Shown here: one piece after another, positions 1 to 6,034 of the stretch | Numbering within the stretch: position 1 is the stretch's first letter | How the letters are laid out: every line of letters starts with the position of its first letter | Assembly: GCA_030950765.1 (NCBI GenBank) | Contig: JAUZQX010000053.1 | Span: forward strand, 1-6,248 | Source of the DNA: Ghiorsea sp. | GTDB taxonomy: Bacteria; Pseudomonadota; Zetaproteobacteria; Mariprofundales; Mariprofundaceae | Reading direction: 5' to 3' | DNA: 6,248 bases | Notes under the pieces: model-generated | Database searches by the model: none | What the model was told of the DNA's origin: nothing | Seen by the model: the letters and a program-made list of their open reading frames with translations, nothing else | Position numbers and translations under genes: made by a program

Positions 1-590
1 GCATGGCGAGAGACTTGTAAATCTTGAATGAGGCCTGTGCCAAGTCGATATACCCAACCATGAATACTCAAAGGGCGACCTTTTTCCCATGCGCTTTGTA
101 CAATGCGGGTGTGCGAGAGGTTTTCCACTTGTTTCATGACATTAAGTTCTGTCATGCGGTCAGACATTTTTTGTGGAGATAAGTCTTTTAAGCCGTCGTA
201 GTGGTGGTGGAAATTATCACGAATACCGCGTATCCAGTTGTCCACGATGCCATAATGTTGGGAGGTGATGGCAGCTTGCACACCACCACAATCATAATGC
301 CCAGTGACAATAATATGTTCTACTTTCAGCACATCTACAGCGTATTGTACACCAGACAAACAGTTTAAGTCGGTATGATGGACTTGGTTGGCAATATTAC
401 GGTGTACAAAAATTTCACCAGGGTCTAAACCAACAATTTCATTGGCGGGCACACGACTGTCGGAACAGCCAATCCACATATATTTGGGTTTTTGTTGTTC
501 AGATAAACGGTCAAAAAAACCAGGTGTTTTTTGTTCGCGTTTTTGCGCCCATTCTAGGTTGTTTTGTAGAAGTTGTTCAGGTGTTTGCAT
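1..590 (-). CDS. can: Beta-class carbonic anhydrase (type II), C-terminus cut off by window edge
   Basis: Zinc enzyme of the cytoplasm that interconverts CO2 and bicarbonate, supplying bicarbonate to carboxylases (including biotin-dependent ones). The 196 complete codons from the ATG at 590 contain the zinc ligands Cys42, Asp44, His98 and Cys101 (motifs CSDSR and GHYDCGG) and Arg46 of the Asp-Arg dyad. Trp39, Arg64 and Tyr181, which form the non-catalytic bicarbonate pocket in the Haemophilus/E. coli type II enzymes, are all present at the same numbering, so allosteric bicarbonate inhibition is likely. The family is about 220 residues, so roughly 25 residues lie beyond position 1. The gene starts 6 bases after the glutaredoxin stop and has no clear Shine-Dalgarno, which suggests translational coupling to it. 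It is the third gene of the comF operon. Family assignment is secure; the regulation is inferred. Confidence 0.96.
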   Translation of the reverse strand, partial: MQTPEQLLQNNLEWAQKREQKTPGFFDRLSEQQKPKYMWIGCSDSRVPANEIVGLDPGEIFVHRNIANQVHHTDLNCLSGVQYAVDVLKVEHIIVTGHYDCGGVQAAITSQHYGIVDNWIRGIRDNFHHHYDGLKDLSPQKMSDRMTELNVMKQVENLSHTRIVQSAWEKGRPLSIHGWVYRLGTGLIQDLQVSRH

Positions 591-596
591 GATGGG

Positions 597-860
597 TTAT
601 GCCAGCCAAGCGTCAAGCTTCCCTTTTTTATCCAATGCATAAAGCTCATCACAACCACCCACATGTTGATCATTGATGAAAATTTGCGGAATGCTGCGCC
701 CGCCATTGCTTCGTTTCATCATTTCGGCACGTTTTTCAGGCTCTTGTTGTACATTGTATTCAATAAAATCCAGCCCACGTTGCTTGAGTAGTGATTTGGC
801 ACGCACGCAGTAAGGGCAGTAATCACCAGAATAGATTTCAATTTTTGCGTTGCTACTCAT
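597..860 (-). CDS. grxC: Glutaredoxin, GrxC (Grx3) type
   Basis: An 87-residue single-domain dithiol glutaredoxin, the usual length for the GrxC family. It reduces disulfides and glutathione mixed disulfides in the cytoplasm using glutathione. Visible motifs are the redox site CPYC (Cys15-Cys18), the cis-proline loop SIPQIF with Pro58, and the glutathione-binding GGCDEL at 68-73, where Cys70 is an extra cysteine as in many GrxC proteins. The ATG at 860 is preceded by a good ribosome site, AGGAGA, which itself overlaps the comF stop codon. The gene is second in a comF-grxC-can operon, 8 bases after comF and 6 bases before can. No signal peptide or membrane segment is present. A general thiol-repair role is known for the family; nothing here points to a special substrate. 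Confidence 0.95.
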   Translation of the reverse strand: MSSNAKIEIYSGDYCPYCVRAKSLLKQRGLDFIEYNVQQEPEKRAEMMKRSNGGRSIPQIFINDQHVGGCDELYALDKKGKLDAWLA

Positions 861-864
861 ATCG

Positions 865-870
865 TCTCCT
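865..870 (-). promoter_or_regulatory. Ribosome binding site of grxC overlapping the comF stop codon
   Basis: On the minus strand AGGAGA lies 4 bases before the glutaredoxin ATG. Its first two bases (870-869) belong to the comF TAG stop at 871-869. Ribosomes finishing comF therefore sit on the next gene's initiation site, a classical arrangement for translational coupling. Confidence 0.75.
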
Positions 871-1639
871 AAGTATTGCTTGGTGTTCTAGCCAAGGCAA
901 AGGCAAATATGGGATGTTGTGTTTTTTTCATCACCTTACAAGCATGGCGCAGGGTAGCACCTGTGGTTAAAATGTCATCCACAACCCATATTTTACCTTG
1001 TACATTGTACTTATCCAGCTGTGTTTGGTAGTCGTTTGTAAGCATGAAAGCCTTACGCAAATTGCTCAGACGTTGTTTTCCTTTGAGGGAGGATTGTCGG
1101 GTATGATTGCCTGTGCGGCGAAGCAGGGTGTGGCAAACTTGGCTTGATGTGATTTGGGCAATACGTTGGCATAAATCGGCACTGTGATGTAAACCTGAAC
1201 GCCGCATACGTGATAAAGGCATGGGCACGGGTATCAATAAGTCATTGGGCGAGAAAATCTGTTGTAATGTTGGTGTTGAAGATTGCAGTAACCAGTGTAA
1301 ACCTGTGCTTTGACCTTGCAGTTTCCAAGCCAATAACGCAGTGCGAACCGTATCACGGTAAACGAACACGTTGCGGGTATGTTGCTGGGGAGGCGGCTGT
1401 GTTAAGCAATGTCCACAAGGGCCTGGAGCGAGTGATTCGGGCAGGGTGATACCGCAATGATAACAGGTACTTATTTGTGCAAGATGAATATTTTGTAAAC
1501 AATCGGCACAGCAGTCGTATTGTTCTGCTAGGTTGATGTTTGCTGGCTTGGTGTTTATGGCTCGTGTAACATGGACTTTTTTGCAGGTAGGGCAGGCAGG
1601 CGGGAAAATATAGGGTTGTAGTTGTTGAAGTAAACGCAT
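869..1639 (-). CDS. comF: ComF/GntX family phosphoribosyltransferase-like protein
   Basis: ComF-family protein, 256 residues from the chosen ATG. Homologues are needed for uptake of transforming DNA as single strands; GntX of E. coli is a relative. The exact biochemical activity is unsettled. The N-terminus has four CxxC pairs (Cys16/19, Cys44/47, Cys59/62, Cys75/78), enough for two zinc knuckles. The C-terminal type I phosphoribosyltransferase fold shows the conserved blocks near 94-109 and 136-150 (IPVPMPLSR), an RRTGNHTRQ block at 174-182 and the PRPP loop VVDDILTTGAT at 219-229. In-frame alternative starts are ATG at 1654, ATG at 1675 and a TTG at 1690. I prefer 1639 because a promoter at 1690-1662 would start the message near 1655, and CAGG (1649-1646) sits 6 bases upstream. 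First gene of the operon with grxC and can, divergent from bioF; comF next to bio genes recurs in gammaproteobacteria. Confidence 0.9.
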   Translation of the reverse strand: MRLLQQLQPYIFPPACPTCKKVHVTRAINTKPANINLAEQYDCCADCLQNIHLAQISTCYHCGITLPESLAPGPCGHCLTQPPPQQHTRNVFVYRDTVRTALLAWKLQGQSTGLHWLLQSSTPTLQQIFSPNDLLIPVPMPLSRMRRSGLHHSADLCQRIAQITSSQVCHTLLRRTGNHTRQSSLKGKQRLSNLRKAFMLTNDYQTQLDKYNVQGKIWVVDDILTTGATLRHACKVMKKTQHPIFAFALARTPSNT

Positions 1640-1669
1640 TGACAGCCTGAACATGACAAGGAATATAGC
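1639..1669 (+). promoter_or_regulatory. Possible bioF promoter overlapping the comF promoter
   Basis: A perfect -35 hexamer TTGACA lies at 1639-1644. The partner -10 is poor: AATATA at 17 bases (1662-1667) or TATAGC at 19 bases (1664-1669). These are the same bases that form the comF -10 on the other strand. Transcription would begin close to the bioF ATG at 1674, giving a nearly leaderless message, which conflicts with use of the AAGGA ribosome site at 1658-1662. It may therefore be chance; the true bioF promoter could lie further inside comF. Confidence 0.25.
1658..1662 (+). promoter_or_regulatory. Candidate bioF ribosome binding site
   Basis: AAGGA, 11 bases before the ATG at 1674. The spacing is slightly long. 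The upstream in-frame ATG at 1653 has no purine-rich site before it, so this motif favours 1674 as the start. Confidence 0.45.
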
Positions 1670-1690
1670 GAACATGGTTGATACAGGCAA
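1662..1690 (-). promoter_or_regulatory. Predicted sigma70 promoter of the comF-grxC-can operon
   Basis: Reading the minus strand, a -35 box TTGCCT (1690-1685, 4 of 6 consensus bases) is followed after exactly 17 bases by a -10 box TATATT (1667-1662, 5 of 6). The predicted transcript start is near 1655, giving a leader of about 16 bases before the comF ATG at 1639. The promoter lies across the first codons of bioF on the opposite strand. Seen by eye only; no expression evidence. Confidence 0.55.
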
Positions 1691-2807
1691 TTGGTTTGAT
1701 GTTCTTTCAGAGACGCGGCAACGTAAATTCTTAGCCAGTCAACGTGATGGTTTATGGATTGAAGTCCATGGGCAAAAGCTGCTCAACTTTGCATCCAATG
1801 ATTATTTGGGTTTGAGCACCCATGCTCAAGTATGTGCTGCGGCAAAGACTGCAATCGACAAACATGGTTTGGGTAGTGGTGCATCCAGACTGGTATCGGG
1901 TGATGATCCCTTATTGCATGACTTTGAGCGTGATTTTGCGGCGTGGAAGGGTTTTGAAGCATGTTTAATGCTTGGTTCAGGCATGTTGGCAAACATGGGT
2001 TTGTTGCAAGCCTTGGCAGATAGACATACGCATATATTCAGCGATAAATTGAATCATGCATCCTTGGTGGATGGAGCAAGGTTGTCGGGTGCAAAAGTAC
2101 ACCGTTTTTCCCATTTAGACCTGAATATTTTGGAATCACAATTACAAAAAAATGCCGCAGCGAAACGCATCATTGTTTCTGATGGCGTATTTAGTATGGA
2201 TGGTGATGCTGCTGATGTGCAAACCTTGTTAAACTTGGCAGAAACTTATGAAACGATTGTGGTGATTGATGATGCACATGGCACGGGTACGGTTGGCACC
2301 GATGGCAAAGGGCTTGTTGGGCAAGCTGGTTTGGCTGGGCATGGGCGATTGCTTGAAGTGGGTACATTGGGCAAAGCATTGGGTAGTTATGGTGCGTATA
2401 TCTTGGGCTCTGCTTCTATGATTGAAGGATTAAAACAACGTATGCGTACTTTGATTTATTCCACCGCATTGCCTGTATGTGTATTGGCTGGCGCCCAAGA
2501 AGCTTTAAACATCATCAAACAAGGTGATTTAATCAAGAAGTTACATCACAACATCGGTTTTTTCCTTGAAAACACCCAAGGATTGCACTTGTTGCCATCA
2601 CAAACAGCGATTCAACCCATACTGTTGGGTTCAGACATACAAGCTTTGCATGCAGCACAAAAACTTCGTGAAGTTGGTTTCTTTGTGCCTGCAATCCGCC
2701 CGCCCACGGTGCCGCAAGGGCAATCTAGGCTTAGAGTGACCTTATCGGCGCAACACCAACCACAAGATATTCAGCGGTTGATTGAGGCTTTATTTAACCT
2801 CGGCTAA
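1674..2807 (+). CDS. bioF: 8-amino-7-oxononanoate synthase (biotin synthesis)
   Basis: PLP enzyme of the alpha-oxoamine synthase family. It condenses pimeloyl-ACP (or pimeloyl-CoA) with L-alanine to give 8-amino-7-oxononanoate, the first ring-forming step of biotin synthesis, in the cytoplasm. From the ATG at 1674 it has 377 residues, close to the 384 of E. coli BioF. Recognisable elements are NFASNDYLGL (38-47), GSGASRLVSG (67-76), the PLP-stacking His128 in DKLNHASL, SMDGD (174-178), Asp199 and His202 in DDAHGTGT, and the Schiff-base Lys234 in GTLGKALGS. The start could instead be the ATG at 1653 (7 residues longer), but that lacks a ribosome site. No other bio gene is adjacent: comF diverges upstream and yaaA converges downstream with a 14-base overlap. 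The closest relatives, Kbl and serine palmitoyltransferase, are less likely given the sequence and the absence of a tdh partner. Confidence 0.93.
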   Translation: MVDTGNWFDVLSETRQRKFLASQRDGLWIEVHGQKLLNFASNDYLGLSTHAQVCAAAKTAIDKHGLGSGASRLVSGDDPLLHDFERDFAAWKGFEACLMLGSGMLANMGLLQALADRHTHIFSDKLNHASLVDGARLSGAKVHRFSHLDLNILESQLQKNAAAKRIIVSDGVFSMDGDAADVQTLLNLAETYETIVVIDDAHGTGTVGTDGKGLVGQAGLAGHGRLLEVGTLGKALGSYGAYILGSASMIEGLKQRMRTLIYSTALPVCVLAGAQEALNIIKQGDLIKKLHHNIGFFLENTQGLHLLPSQTAIQPILLGSDIQALHAAQKLREVGFFVPAIRPPTVPQGQSRLRVTLSAQHQPQDIQRLIEALFNLG

Positions 2808-3555
2808 ATACCCATGTTTTGTTGTCGGATAAACTAGGGTTGTAGGTATAACCATCCAAATCAAAGTTTTTGATGGCTTGTATATCAGTGATACGGTTTT
2901 GGATGATATATCTTGTCATCAGACCACGTGCCTTTTTGGCATAAATACCAATCACTTTATAAGTACCAGCTTTGTTTTCTTTAAAGGCTGGCGTAATGAT
3001 ATTGGCTTGCAGCAATTTGGGTTGAATCACTTTGAAATATTCGGTGGATGCGAGGTTAATCAGCGTATCATCTGCTTGAAGCTCTTGGTTCAGTTGTTCG
3101 GTGATACTATTGCCCCAAAAATCATAAAGGTTGTTACCATTAGCATTGCGAAGTTTTGTTCCCATTTCAAGGCGGTAAGCTTGCATCAAGTCCAGCGGGC
3201 GAAGCATGCCATACAGTCCTGATAATATGCGTAAATGGTCTTGGGCAAAAGTTATGTCATCGCTGGATAATGTTTGTGCATCCAAACCTTGATACACATC
3301 ACCAGCAAAGCTAAATAATGCTTGTTTGGCATTGTCTGCTGTAAATGGGGCGTGCCAATTTTGGTATCGTTGCACATTCAAATCAGCAAGTTTCATGCTT
3401 AGTTTCATGAGTTCTGCAATATCAAAAGCACTTTTTTGTTGTAAAATATCAATCAATGATTGTGCTTGTTGCAAAAAGATAGGCTGTGTATGGGGGAAGT
3501 TTTGCAGCGCTAAACCTTCATAAAGTTTTTTGGCAGGTGAAATAACAATACGCAT
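2794..3555 (-). CDS. yaaA: Peroxide stress protein YaaA (UPF0246/DUF328)
   Basis: A 253-residue cytoplasmic protein, near the 258 of E. coli YaaA, which limits unincorporated iron and so DNA and protein damage during hydrogen peroxide stress; the E. coli protein has also been reported to bind DNA. The biochemical reaction is not established. The N-terminal ISPAKKL (5-11), GDVYQGLDAQ (85-94), LSGLYGMLRPLDLMQ (111-125), YRLEMGTKL (127-135), NLASTEYFK (167-175) and YAKKARG (205-211) all match the family's conserved blocks, and the protein looks intact. The ATG at 3555 has AAGGA at 3569-3565, 9 bases upstream. Its 3' end overlaps that of bioF by 14 bases. In E. coli the gene is under OxyR, but I find no convincing OxyR site or clear promoter in the 165-base upstream gap. 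Confidence 0.95.
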   Translation of the reverse strand: MRIVISPAKKLYEGLALQNFPHTQPIFLQQAQSLIDILQQKSAFDIAELMKLSMKLADLNVQRYQNWHAPFTADNAKQALFSFAGDVYQGLDAQTLSSDDITFAQDHLRILSGLYGMLRPLDLMQAYRLEMGTKLRNANGNNLYDFWGNSITEQLNQELQADDTLINLASTEYFKVIQPKLLQANIITPAFKENKAGTYKVIGIYAKKARGLMTRYIIQNRITDIQAIKNFDLDGYTYNPSLSDNKTWVFSRG

Positions 3556-3564
3556 AGTAAACTA

Positions 3565-3569
3565 TCCTT
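3565..3569 (-). promoter_or_regulatory. yaaA ribosome binding site
   Basis: On the minus strand AAGGA lies 9 bases before the yaaA ATG (3555), supporting that start. Confidence 0.6.
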
Positions 3570-3638
3570 GATGTGAATGGTGGCAAAGTTTATCGCTGCT
3601 TGTTTAAAAAGTCTTGTTTTGAGGATAGTAAAAATATT

Positions 3639-3667
3639 TTGACGAAAGTAACATTATGGGCTATTAA
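3639..3667 (+). promoter_or_regulatory. Predicted sigma70 promoter of the histidine kinase gene
   Basis: A -35 box TTGACG (3639-3644, 5 of 6 consensus) is separated by exactly 17 bases from a -10 box TATTAA (3662-3667, 4 of 6). The expected start is near 3674, leaving a leader of about 47 bases before the ATG at 3721. The -10 lies inside the perfect palindrome CTATTAATAG (3661-3670), a possible operator or an AT-rich coincidence. The rest of 3556-3720 is AT-rich and holds no gene I can support. Confidence 0.55.
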
Positions 3668-3708
3668 TAGATTAACAATGCCAAGCCAATTGTTGGTATG
3701 TCATGAAA

Positions 3709-3713
3709 CGGAG
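3709..3713 (+). promoter_or_regulatory. Ribosome binding site deciding the kinase start
   Basis: CGGAG lies 7 bases before the ATG at 3721. It falls inside the coding frame if the upstream ATG at 3703 were used, and that ATG has no ribosome site of its own. The start at 3721 is therefore preferred. Confidence 0.65.
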
Positions 3714-3720
3714 TTATTTC

Positions 3721-4473
3721 ATGTTATTAAATACAAGTGAAATCACAGTCAAACGAGAAAATAATATGCGTAAAACCATGCATGTTTTTTCGCATGATTT
3801 ACGTAATCCTTTGTTGAATATTCAGGCGTTGGTGCAGGAAGCAACCACGTTGATTCAAGATGCAACACAAGCAGAGCGCACAGGAAGCAAGGAAAGTTTA
3901 TCTTATATTTTAGGTCGAGAGCTTCCTGAAGTCCTCGAACTATTGAGTAACAGTGCCAGACGTATGGATGATATGGTGTTGGGTGCAAATGAAATTTACC
4001 ACTGTCTATTTGATGAGCTTGAATGTGAGTTTGTGGATATGCACACCGTGTTTATGCGTTGTTTTGCTCAATTAAAACTTGCAGACGATAACTTGGAAAT
4101 GGATTGTGTAGGTTTACCTGCTGTATATGCAGATGTTTTGGCTGTCAAACGTGTGGTTTGGGAACTGTTATGCAATGCAAAAAAAGCCGTTGATGCCAGA
4201 GAAGAACCCTGTTCACGTATGATTACAGTTAATGCTAGCCATGAAGGCAATATGATTGTGTTTACGCTGGAAGATAGGGGTTGTGGTTTAGAAGAGTATG
4301 AAGAAAAAAGCGCATTTGAATCTTTTTTTACAGGTCAACATTTTAAAGGTCATACAGGCATGGGTTTAACACGTGCCAAAGCATTGGTTGAACGCCATGG
4401 TGGGCAGATGAGCATTGCCAACCGTGAGGGTGGAGGTGCAATTGTTACATTTTCATTGCCTAAATCACCTTGA
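3721..4473 (+). CDS. Small soluble sensor-less histidine kinase
   Basis: Two-component histidine kinase, 250 residues, cytoplasmic, with no signal peptide, membrane segment, PAS or GAF domain before the catalytic core. The phosphoacceptor is His25 in FSHDLRNPL (23-31), only two dozen residues from the N-terminus, with a two-helix dimerisation region running to about residue 97. The ATPase domain shows the N box WELLCNAKKAV (147-157, Asn152), the G1 box DRGCG (185-189), the F box AFESFFTG (198-205) and the G2 box TGMGLTRAK (212-220), so it should be an active kinase. Seven cysteines in 250 residues (95, 102, 114, 129, 151, 164, 188) are more than usual. No response regulator is adjacent. A sensory partner protein supplying the input, or intrinsic cysteine-based sensing, is speculation. 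An ATG at 3703 would add six residues. The gene converges on the diguanylate cyclase gene with a 10-base gap and no visible terminator. Confidence 0.88.
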   Translation: MLLNTSEITVKRENNMRKTMHVFSHDLRNPLLNIQALVQEATTLIQDATQAERTGSKESLSYILGRELPEVLELLSNSARRMDDMVLGANEIYHCLFDELECEFVDMHTVFMRCFAQLKLADDNLEMDCVGLPAVYADVLAVKRVVWELLCNAKKAVDAREEPCSRMITVNASHEGNMIVFTLEDRGCGLEEYEEKSAFESFFTGQHFKGHTGMGLTRAKALVERHGGQMSIANREGGGAIVTFSLPKSP

Positions 4474-4483
4474 CAACACCGAT

Positions 4484-5917
4484 TTAAGATTCGCTACTGG
4501 CTGGATGTACCGTTGTTTCTTTGATATAACTATTTTCTAAAACCTCTTTAAGACGTACACAACCCTTACCTGCATTTTTGGCATGGTATAATGCATCATC
4601 GGCTAAAGTGATTAACTCTTGGCTGCTGGTGATGGTTGCAGGTAATACACAGGCAACACCAATGGATAGACTGACACGCATATCTTCATACCCTTTAATT
4701 TTGATTTGTTTGACAGAGTCCAAAATACGGCAAGCTATATTTTCTAAAGGTAGGGTTTTACCAAGCTCTCCTGGTAAAAGTGCGATAAATTCATCGCCGC
4801 CATAACGTGCGACAATATCGTAAGCGCGTAGATGTTGGCGTATATGTTCGGCAATACGTACCAATAAAATATCACCCACTTCATGACCATATTGGTCATT
4901 AATGAGTTTAAAGAAATCAACATCAAAAAACATACAACTGAGCGAACCTTGTTGTCCGCGTTCTAAGCGGTTAAATTCTTCTTCAATACGTGTTGCAAAG
5001 TGACGGCGATTATAAATACCTGTTAAAGGGTCGCGAATGGCTTGGAATTCCAATGCTTGGTGGTTTTTCTTGGCTTGAATGGCGAGGTGCAGATGCGATG
5101 ATGTGACTTCCAGCAACATGCGGGTATTCACATCTAATGCTTTGTGATGTTCGACCAATATCACGGCAATCAACGTATGTTGTTCAAACAGTGGAATAGC
5201 CAAGTTAAATGTTTCATCAACAAAAGGAATATACAATGCAGGTGATAGGCTGACAAAAGCTTTGCCTTTATGCGCTTGTGATGTGAAGTATTGTTGTAAG
5301 TGTAGAATAAAATCTTGCGGTACAGGCGAAGGAATGGGTTTATCTAAAATGCCAAAACATTCGCTATCCATACCCTTAATGACGATGGTTAAAGCTTTTC
5401 GGGCTTGCAAACCTTGATGTATGCCTTGTGATGCGTGTTTGATTATATCTGAGGTACCTTGATGCTCTTCGAGTTTTAATGACAAATCTAACATGGCGTT
5501 AAGTAACTTGAGGTGCAGGTCTTTATCTTTAATGGTTTGCTGTTGTTTATGTTCCTGGTTGACCAAGTCAAATAAAAGTCGTGAGCTTTTGCCTGAGATG
5601 ACTTCTAGGTTCTCACGTTTGAGTTTGGTCTGAATGAGCTTTTGGCGTAATTTTGCATTGGCAGTGACATCGATAATAATATCACCTGTAAAGTCCTCAA
5701 TGGCTTGAAAAGCATCGGTATAAATTGGAATACCGAGTGAGTGTGCATGTTGAATGCCAACAGCTTGTTCATCAACGTCAATCACACCGTCAATATATAA
5801 CCAGTCGCTGTACTGATAAAAAAGGTTGAGCAGGGCGTTGCCACCATTACCTCCACCTAAAATAAGTATGTGGATATCACCTTTTTGCAGTTGAATGTGG
5901 GGCGTAGAATTAGACAT
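4484..5917 (-). CDS. Rossmann-like / GAF-like / GGDEF diguanylate cyclase
   Basis: Predicted soluble diguanylate cyclase of 477 residues that makes c-di-GMP from two GTP. Residues 15-110 look like a Rossmann domain: beta strand and glycine loop ILILGGGNGG (17-26, fits GxGxxG), an acidic second strand end DGVIDVDE (43-50), and DIIIDVTAN (79-87). A charged helical linker (about 120-150) leads to a GAF-like region (about 150-285), then GGDEF: DPLTGIYNRRHF (296-307), metal Asp332 in FFDVDFFKLIN, the inhibitory RxxD site R364-D367, and the active GGDEF at 373-377, so activity and product feedback are likely. No transmembrane segment is seen. The frame extends to a TTG at 5965, but that lies next to the terminator hairpin, so the ATG at 5917 (AGAAG 7 bases upstream, weak) is preferred. 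It lies downstream of flgE on the same strand beyond a terminator, so it needs its own promoter or read-through; no clear promoter is seen. Domain names for the first two parts are inference. Confidence 0.9.
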   Translation of the reverse strand: MSNSTPHIQLQKGDIHILILGGGNGGNALLNLFYQYSDWLYIDGVIDVDEQAVGIQHAHSLGIPIYTDAFQAIEDFTGDIIIDVTANAKLRQKLIQTKLKRENLEVISGKSSRLLFDLVNQEHKQQQTIKDKDLHLKLLNAMLDLSLKLEEHQGTSDIIKHASQGIHQGLQARKALTIVIKGMDSECFGILDKPIPSPVPQDFILHLQQYFTSQAHKGKAFVSLSPALYIPFVDETFNLAIPLFEQHTLIAVILVEHHKALDVNTRMLLEVTSSHLHLAIQAKKNHQALEFQAIRDPLTGIYNRRHFATRIEEEFNRLERGQQGSLSCMFFDVDFFKLINDQYGHEVGDILLVRIAEHIRQHLRAYDIVARYGGDEFIALLPGELGKTLPLENIACRILDSVKQIKIKGYEDMRVSLSIGVACVLPATITSSQELITLADDALYHAKNAGKGCVRLKEVLENSYIKETTVHPASSES

Positions 5918-5967
5918 ATTTATACTTCTAACAAGTTTTGTGCCTTTTGTGATGCCAGTAGACAATC

Positions 5968-6001
5968 AAAAAAGCCTGTTTGTCAAAACAAACAGGCTTT
6001 T
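5968..6001 (-). terminator. Intrinsic terminator after flgE
   Basis: A perfect 13-bp stem (5970-5982 pairing with 5989-6001; arm AAAAGCCTGTTTG) with a 6-base loop. On the minus strand it ends in a run of six T (5973-5968), as expected for a Rho-independent terminator 33 bases beyond the flgE stop. The plus strand ends in only four T, so termination in that direction would be weaker. Confidence 0.88.
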
Positions 6002-6034
6002 GCATGATGTTGGTTAAAACTATTGGGCTAAGAG

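Noticed and set aside
1493..1502. BirA-like half site TTGTAAAC
   Set aside because: It lies inside comF coding sequence, has no opposite half at the right distance and is far from the bioF start.
1640..1690. N-terminal extension of comF to a TTG at 1690 (or ATG at 1675/1654)
   Set aside because: The extension covers the predicted -35/-10 of the comF promoter and overlaps bioF. None of these starts has a ribosome site, and the family normally begins just before the PPxCPxC segment.
2878..3523. Plus-strand reading frames of 114 and 65 codons
   Set aside because: They lie antisense to yaaA, whose family motifs are intact over the whole interval, and show no recognisable domain.
3625..3670. OxyR binding site between yaaA and the kinase
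   Set aside because: ATAG and CTAT elements occur, but their spacing does not fit the 7-base-separated four-element pattern.
3651..3678. yaaA promoter TTGTTA-16-TAATGT on the minus strand
   Set aside because: The -10 matches only 3 of 6 bases; the better CATAAT nearby has no -35 at acceptable spacing, so I do not annotate it.
4474..4483. Bidirectional terminator between the kinase and cyclase genes
   Set aside because: The 10-base gap and flanking bases form no GC-rich hairpin followed by a T run.
5930..5960. Sigma54 (-24/-12) promoter for the cyclase, suggested by TGGCA followed by GGCAC
   Set aside because: The GG to GC spacing does not match the required 10-base separation.
5918..5965. 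Start of the cyclase at the TTG at 5965
   Set aside because: The region upstream is the flgE terminator hairpin with no ribosome site, and the 16 added residues are not domain-like.
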